Source: Cryobacterium roopkundense
Lineage (GTDB): Bacteria; Actinomycetota; Actinomycetes; Actinomycetales; Microbacteriaceae
Direction of reading: 5' to 3'
Length of the DNA stretch: 64,000 bases
NCBI RefSeq assembly: GCF_014200405.1
Contig: NZ_JACHBQ010000001.1
Coordinates: forward strand, 62,001-126,000
Notes under the pieces: generated by a model
The model's input: only the letters and a program-made list of their open reading frames with translations
Database searches by the model: none
What the model was told of the DNA's origin: nothing
In this document: piece by piece, positions 62,433 through 64,000 of the stretch
How positions within the stretch are numbered: position 1 is the stretch's first letter
Layout: each line of letters begins with the position of its first letter
Made by a program: the position numbers and the translations under genes

Positions 62433-64000
62433 ATGTGCGGAATCGTAGGTTATGTCGGTAACAGCAAAAGCGTTGAGGTCCTGATGGGCGGACTCCGCAG
62501 ACTCGAGTATCGGGGGTATGACTCGGCCGGGATCGCGGTCATTGATGACGAGGGCACGCTCACCACGGTGAAGCGTGCCGGCAAGCTCAAGGTGCTCGCC
62601 GACGAACTCGCGGCCCACCCGATCGCCAACGGCGGAACCGGCATCGGGCACACCCGCTGGGCCACCCACGGCGGCCCCACCGACGAGAACGCGCACCCTC
62701 ACCTCGGCGACAACGGCAAACTCGCCCTCATTCACAACGGCATCATCGAAAATTTCGCGCCGCTGCGCGACGAGCTCCTCGCCGAGGGCTACACGTTCCT
62801 GAGCGAGACCGACACCGAGGTCGCCGCCGTGCTCCTCGGCCGCGAGTACCAGCGCGTGGGCGACCTGGGCGAGGCCTTCCGCGCCATCGTCAACCGTCTC
62901 GACGGCGCCTTCACCCTTCTGGCAGTGCACGAAGACCAGCCCGGCGTGGTCGTCGGCGCCCGCCGCAACTCCCCGCTCGTGATCGGCCTGGGCGACGGCG
63001 AGAACTTCCTCGGCTCCGACGTGGCGGCCTTCGTCGAGTACACCCGCCGCGCCGTGGCCATCGGCCAGGACCAGATCGTGACCATCACAGCGGATGCCGT
63101 GACCGTGACCGACTTCGACGGCGTGAGCGTCGAGACCGAGGAGTTCGACATCGCCTGGGACGCGTCCGCGTCAGAAAAAGGCGGTTGGTCCAGCTTCATG
63201 GCCAAAGAAGTTTCCGAGCAGCCCGACGCCGTCGCCAACACCCTGCGCGGCCGCATCCACGAGGGCCACGTGGAGGTTCCCGAGCTCACGGCTTTCGGTG
63301 ACGACGTGCTCGCCGGCATCCGTCGTATCGTCATCATCGCCTGCGGCACGGCGGCCTACGCCGGCCAGACGGCCAAGTACGCCATCGAGAAGTGGGCCCA
63401 GGTTCCCGTCGACGTGGAACTCAGCCACGAGTTCCGTTACCGCGACCCGGTGCTGAGCGACGACACCCTCGTTATCTCGATCAGCCAGTCCGGCGAGACG
63501 ATGGACACTCTCATGGCCGTGAAATACGCCATGTCCCTCGGCGCCAAGGCCATCTCGATCTGCAACACGCAGGGCGCGACCATCCCGCGCGAATCTGACG
63601 CCGTGATCTACACTCACGCCGGCCCCGAGGTGGCCGTGGCCTCCACGAAGGCGTTCGTCGCGCAGATCTCCGCGCTCTACCTCTTCGCGCTGCACCTCGC
63701 TCGCGTGCGCGGCACGTTGAGCGCGACCGAGCAGCTCGAGCAGGTCGAGGAGCTTCAGGCCATTCCCGCGAAGCTCGCGACCACGCTCCTCGCCGAGGAT
63801 TCGGTGCGTCAGCTTGCGCGCTACATGTCGGACACTCGCGCGGTGCTGTTCCTGGGCCGCCACGTGGGCTTCCCGATCGCGCTTGAGGGCGCGCTCAAGC
63901 TCAAGGAGCTCGCCTACATCCACGCTGAGGGGTTTGCCGCCGGCGAGCTCAAGCACGGACCGATCGCGCTGATCGAACCGGGCCAGCCCGTGTTCGTCGT
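62433..64000 (+). CDS. glmS: Glutamine-fructose-6-phosphate aminotransferase (3' end outside window)
   Basis: About 522 codons are present before the window ends. The N-terminal [20 protein letters not shown] has the catalytic Cys2. HTRWATHG, then the SIS domains ([34 protein letters not shown]) and [15 protein letters not shown] follow. It makes glucosamine-6-phosphate from fructose-6-phosphate and glutamine, the entry to cell-wall amino sugars, and supplies GlmM. No glmS riboswitch-ribozyme is visible, and the 33-nt upstream region has no room for one. Confidence 0.97.
   Translation, partial: MCGIVGYVGNSKSVEVLMGGLRRLEYRGYDSAGIAVIDDEGTLTTVKRAGKLKVLADELAAHPIANGGTGIGHTRWATHGGPTDENAHPHLGDNGKLALIHNGIIENFAPLRDELLAEGYTFLSETDTEVAAVLLGREYQRVGDLGEAFRAIVNRLDGAFTLLAVHEDQPGVVVGARRNSPLVIGLGDGENFLGSDVAAFVEYTRRAVAIGQDQIVTITADAVTVTDFDGVSVETEEFDIAWDASASEKGGWSSFMAKEVSEQPDAVANTLRGRIHEGHVEVPELTAFGDDVLAGIRRIVIIACGTAAYAGQTAKYAIEKWAQVPVDVELSHEFRYRDPVLSDDTLVISISQSGETMDTLMAVKYAMSLGAKAISICNTQGATIPRESDAVIYTHAGPEVAVASTKAFVAQISALYLFALHLARVRGTLSATEQLEQVEELQAIPAKLATTLLAEDSVRQLARYMSDTRAVLFLGRHVGFPIALEGALKLKELAYIHAEGFAAGELKHGPIALIEPGQPVFV

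Noticed and set aside
62400-62930. Upstream extension of the coaA frame
   Set aside because: It overlaps the start of glmS on the other strand and lacks homology; ATG 62399 gives normal CoaA length.

Overview
The window is 64 kb of high-GC actinobacterial chromosome. Frequent GTG starts, ATGA-type start/stop overlaps, an L29-S17-L14-L24-L5 block followed directly by S8, and lysine/alanine-rich ribosomal protein tails point to Micrococcales, most likely Microbacteriaceae. That placement is inferred from gene content and order, not from a phylogeny. I saw no tRNA, rRNA or CRISPR array.

Region 1 (1-13.6 kb) is a type IV pilus locus. One pilC and one prepilin peptidase (pilD) bracket two complete tandem copies of a seven-gene module: major pilin, PilV/GspI-like, PilW/GspJ-like, large PilX/GspK-like, PilM, PilN and PilO. 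The copies match gene for gene and keep the same leader lengths. PilM and PilN are nearly collinear in protein but differ at many synonymous positions, so the duplication is old and maintained. It suggests two alternative pilus fibres, each with its own tip and alignment complex, sharing one platform.

Region 2 (13.7-16 kb) has three uncharacterised genes, two of them membrane proteins. Region 3 (16.2-33.6 kb) is the str-S10-spc block: rpsL-rpsG-fusA-tuf, then rpsJ to rplO, secY, adk and map. rpsN is absent between rplE and rpsH.

Region 4 (33.6-41.4 kb) separates map from infA. It holds palindromic intergenic repeats, a divergent PRD-type regulator (mtlR), and an operon carrying a small IIB protein, HPr, Enzyme I, mannitol IICB, mannitol IIA and mannitol-1-phosphate dehydrogenase. 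This is a self-contained PTS from PEP to fructose-6-phosphate. Region 5 (41.4-44.6 kb) returns to housekeeping genes: infA, rpmJ, rpsM, rpsK, rpoA, rplQ, with a structured leader before rpsM and no rpsD.

Region 6 (44.6-57.7 kb) is an accessory island between rplQ and truA, which are usually close together. It has two tandem double-GNAT proteins, an NAD-dependent epimerase-like protein, an ArsR regulator with an MFS transporter split by an IS21-family element, a FitAB/VapBC-type toxin-antitoxin pair, a GNAT, a 92-bp MITE-like element with 8-bp target duplications, a DUF222/HNH gene broken by a piece of the intergenic repeat family, and an acyltransferase-3/SGNH protein. Region 7 (57.8-64 kb) is truA, rplM, rpsI, glmM, coaA (reverse) and the first part of glmS.

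The most interesting items are the duplicated pilus module with its solenoid-like tip proteins, the MITE, the palindromic repeat family (including one copy inside a gene), the rpsM leader, and a 15-base element shared by the infA and rplM upstream regions.
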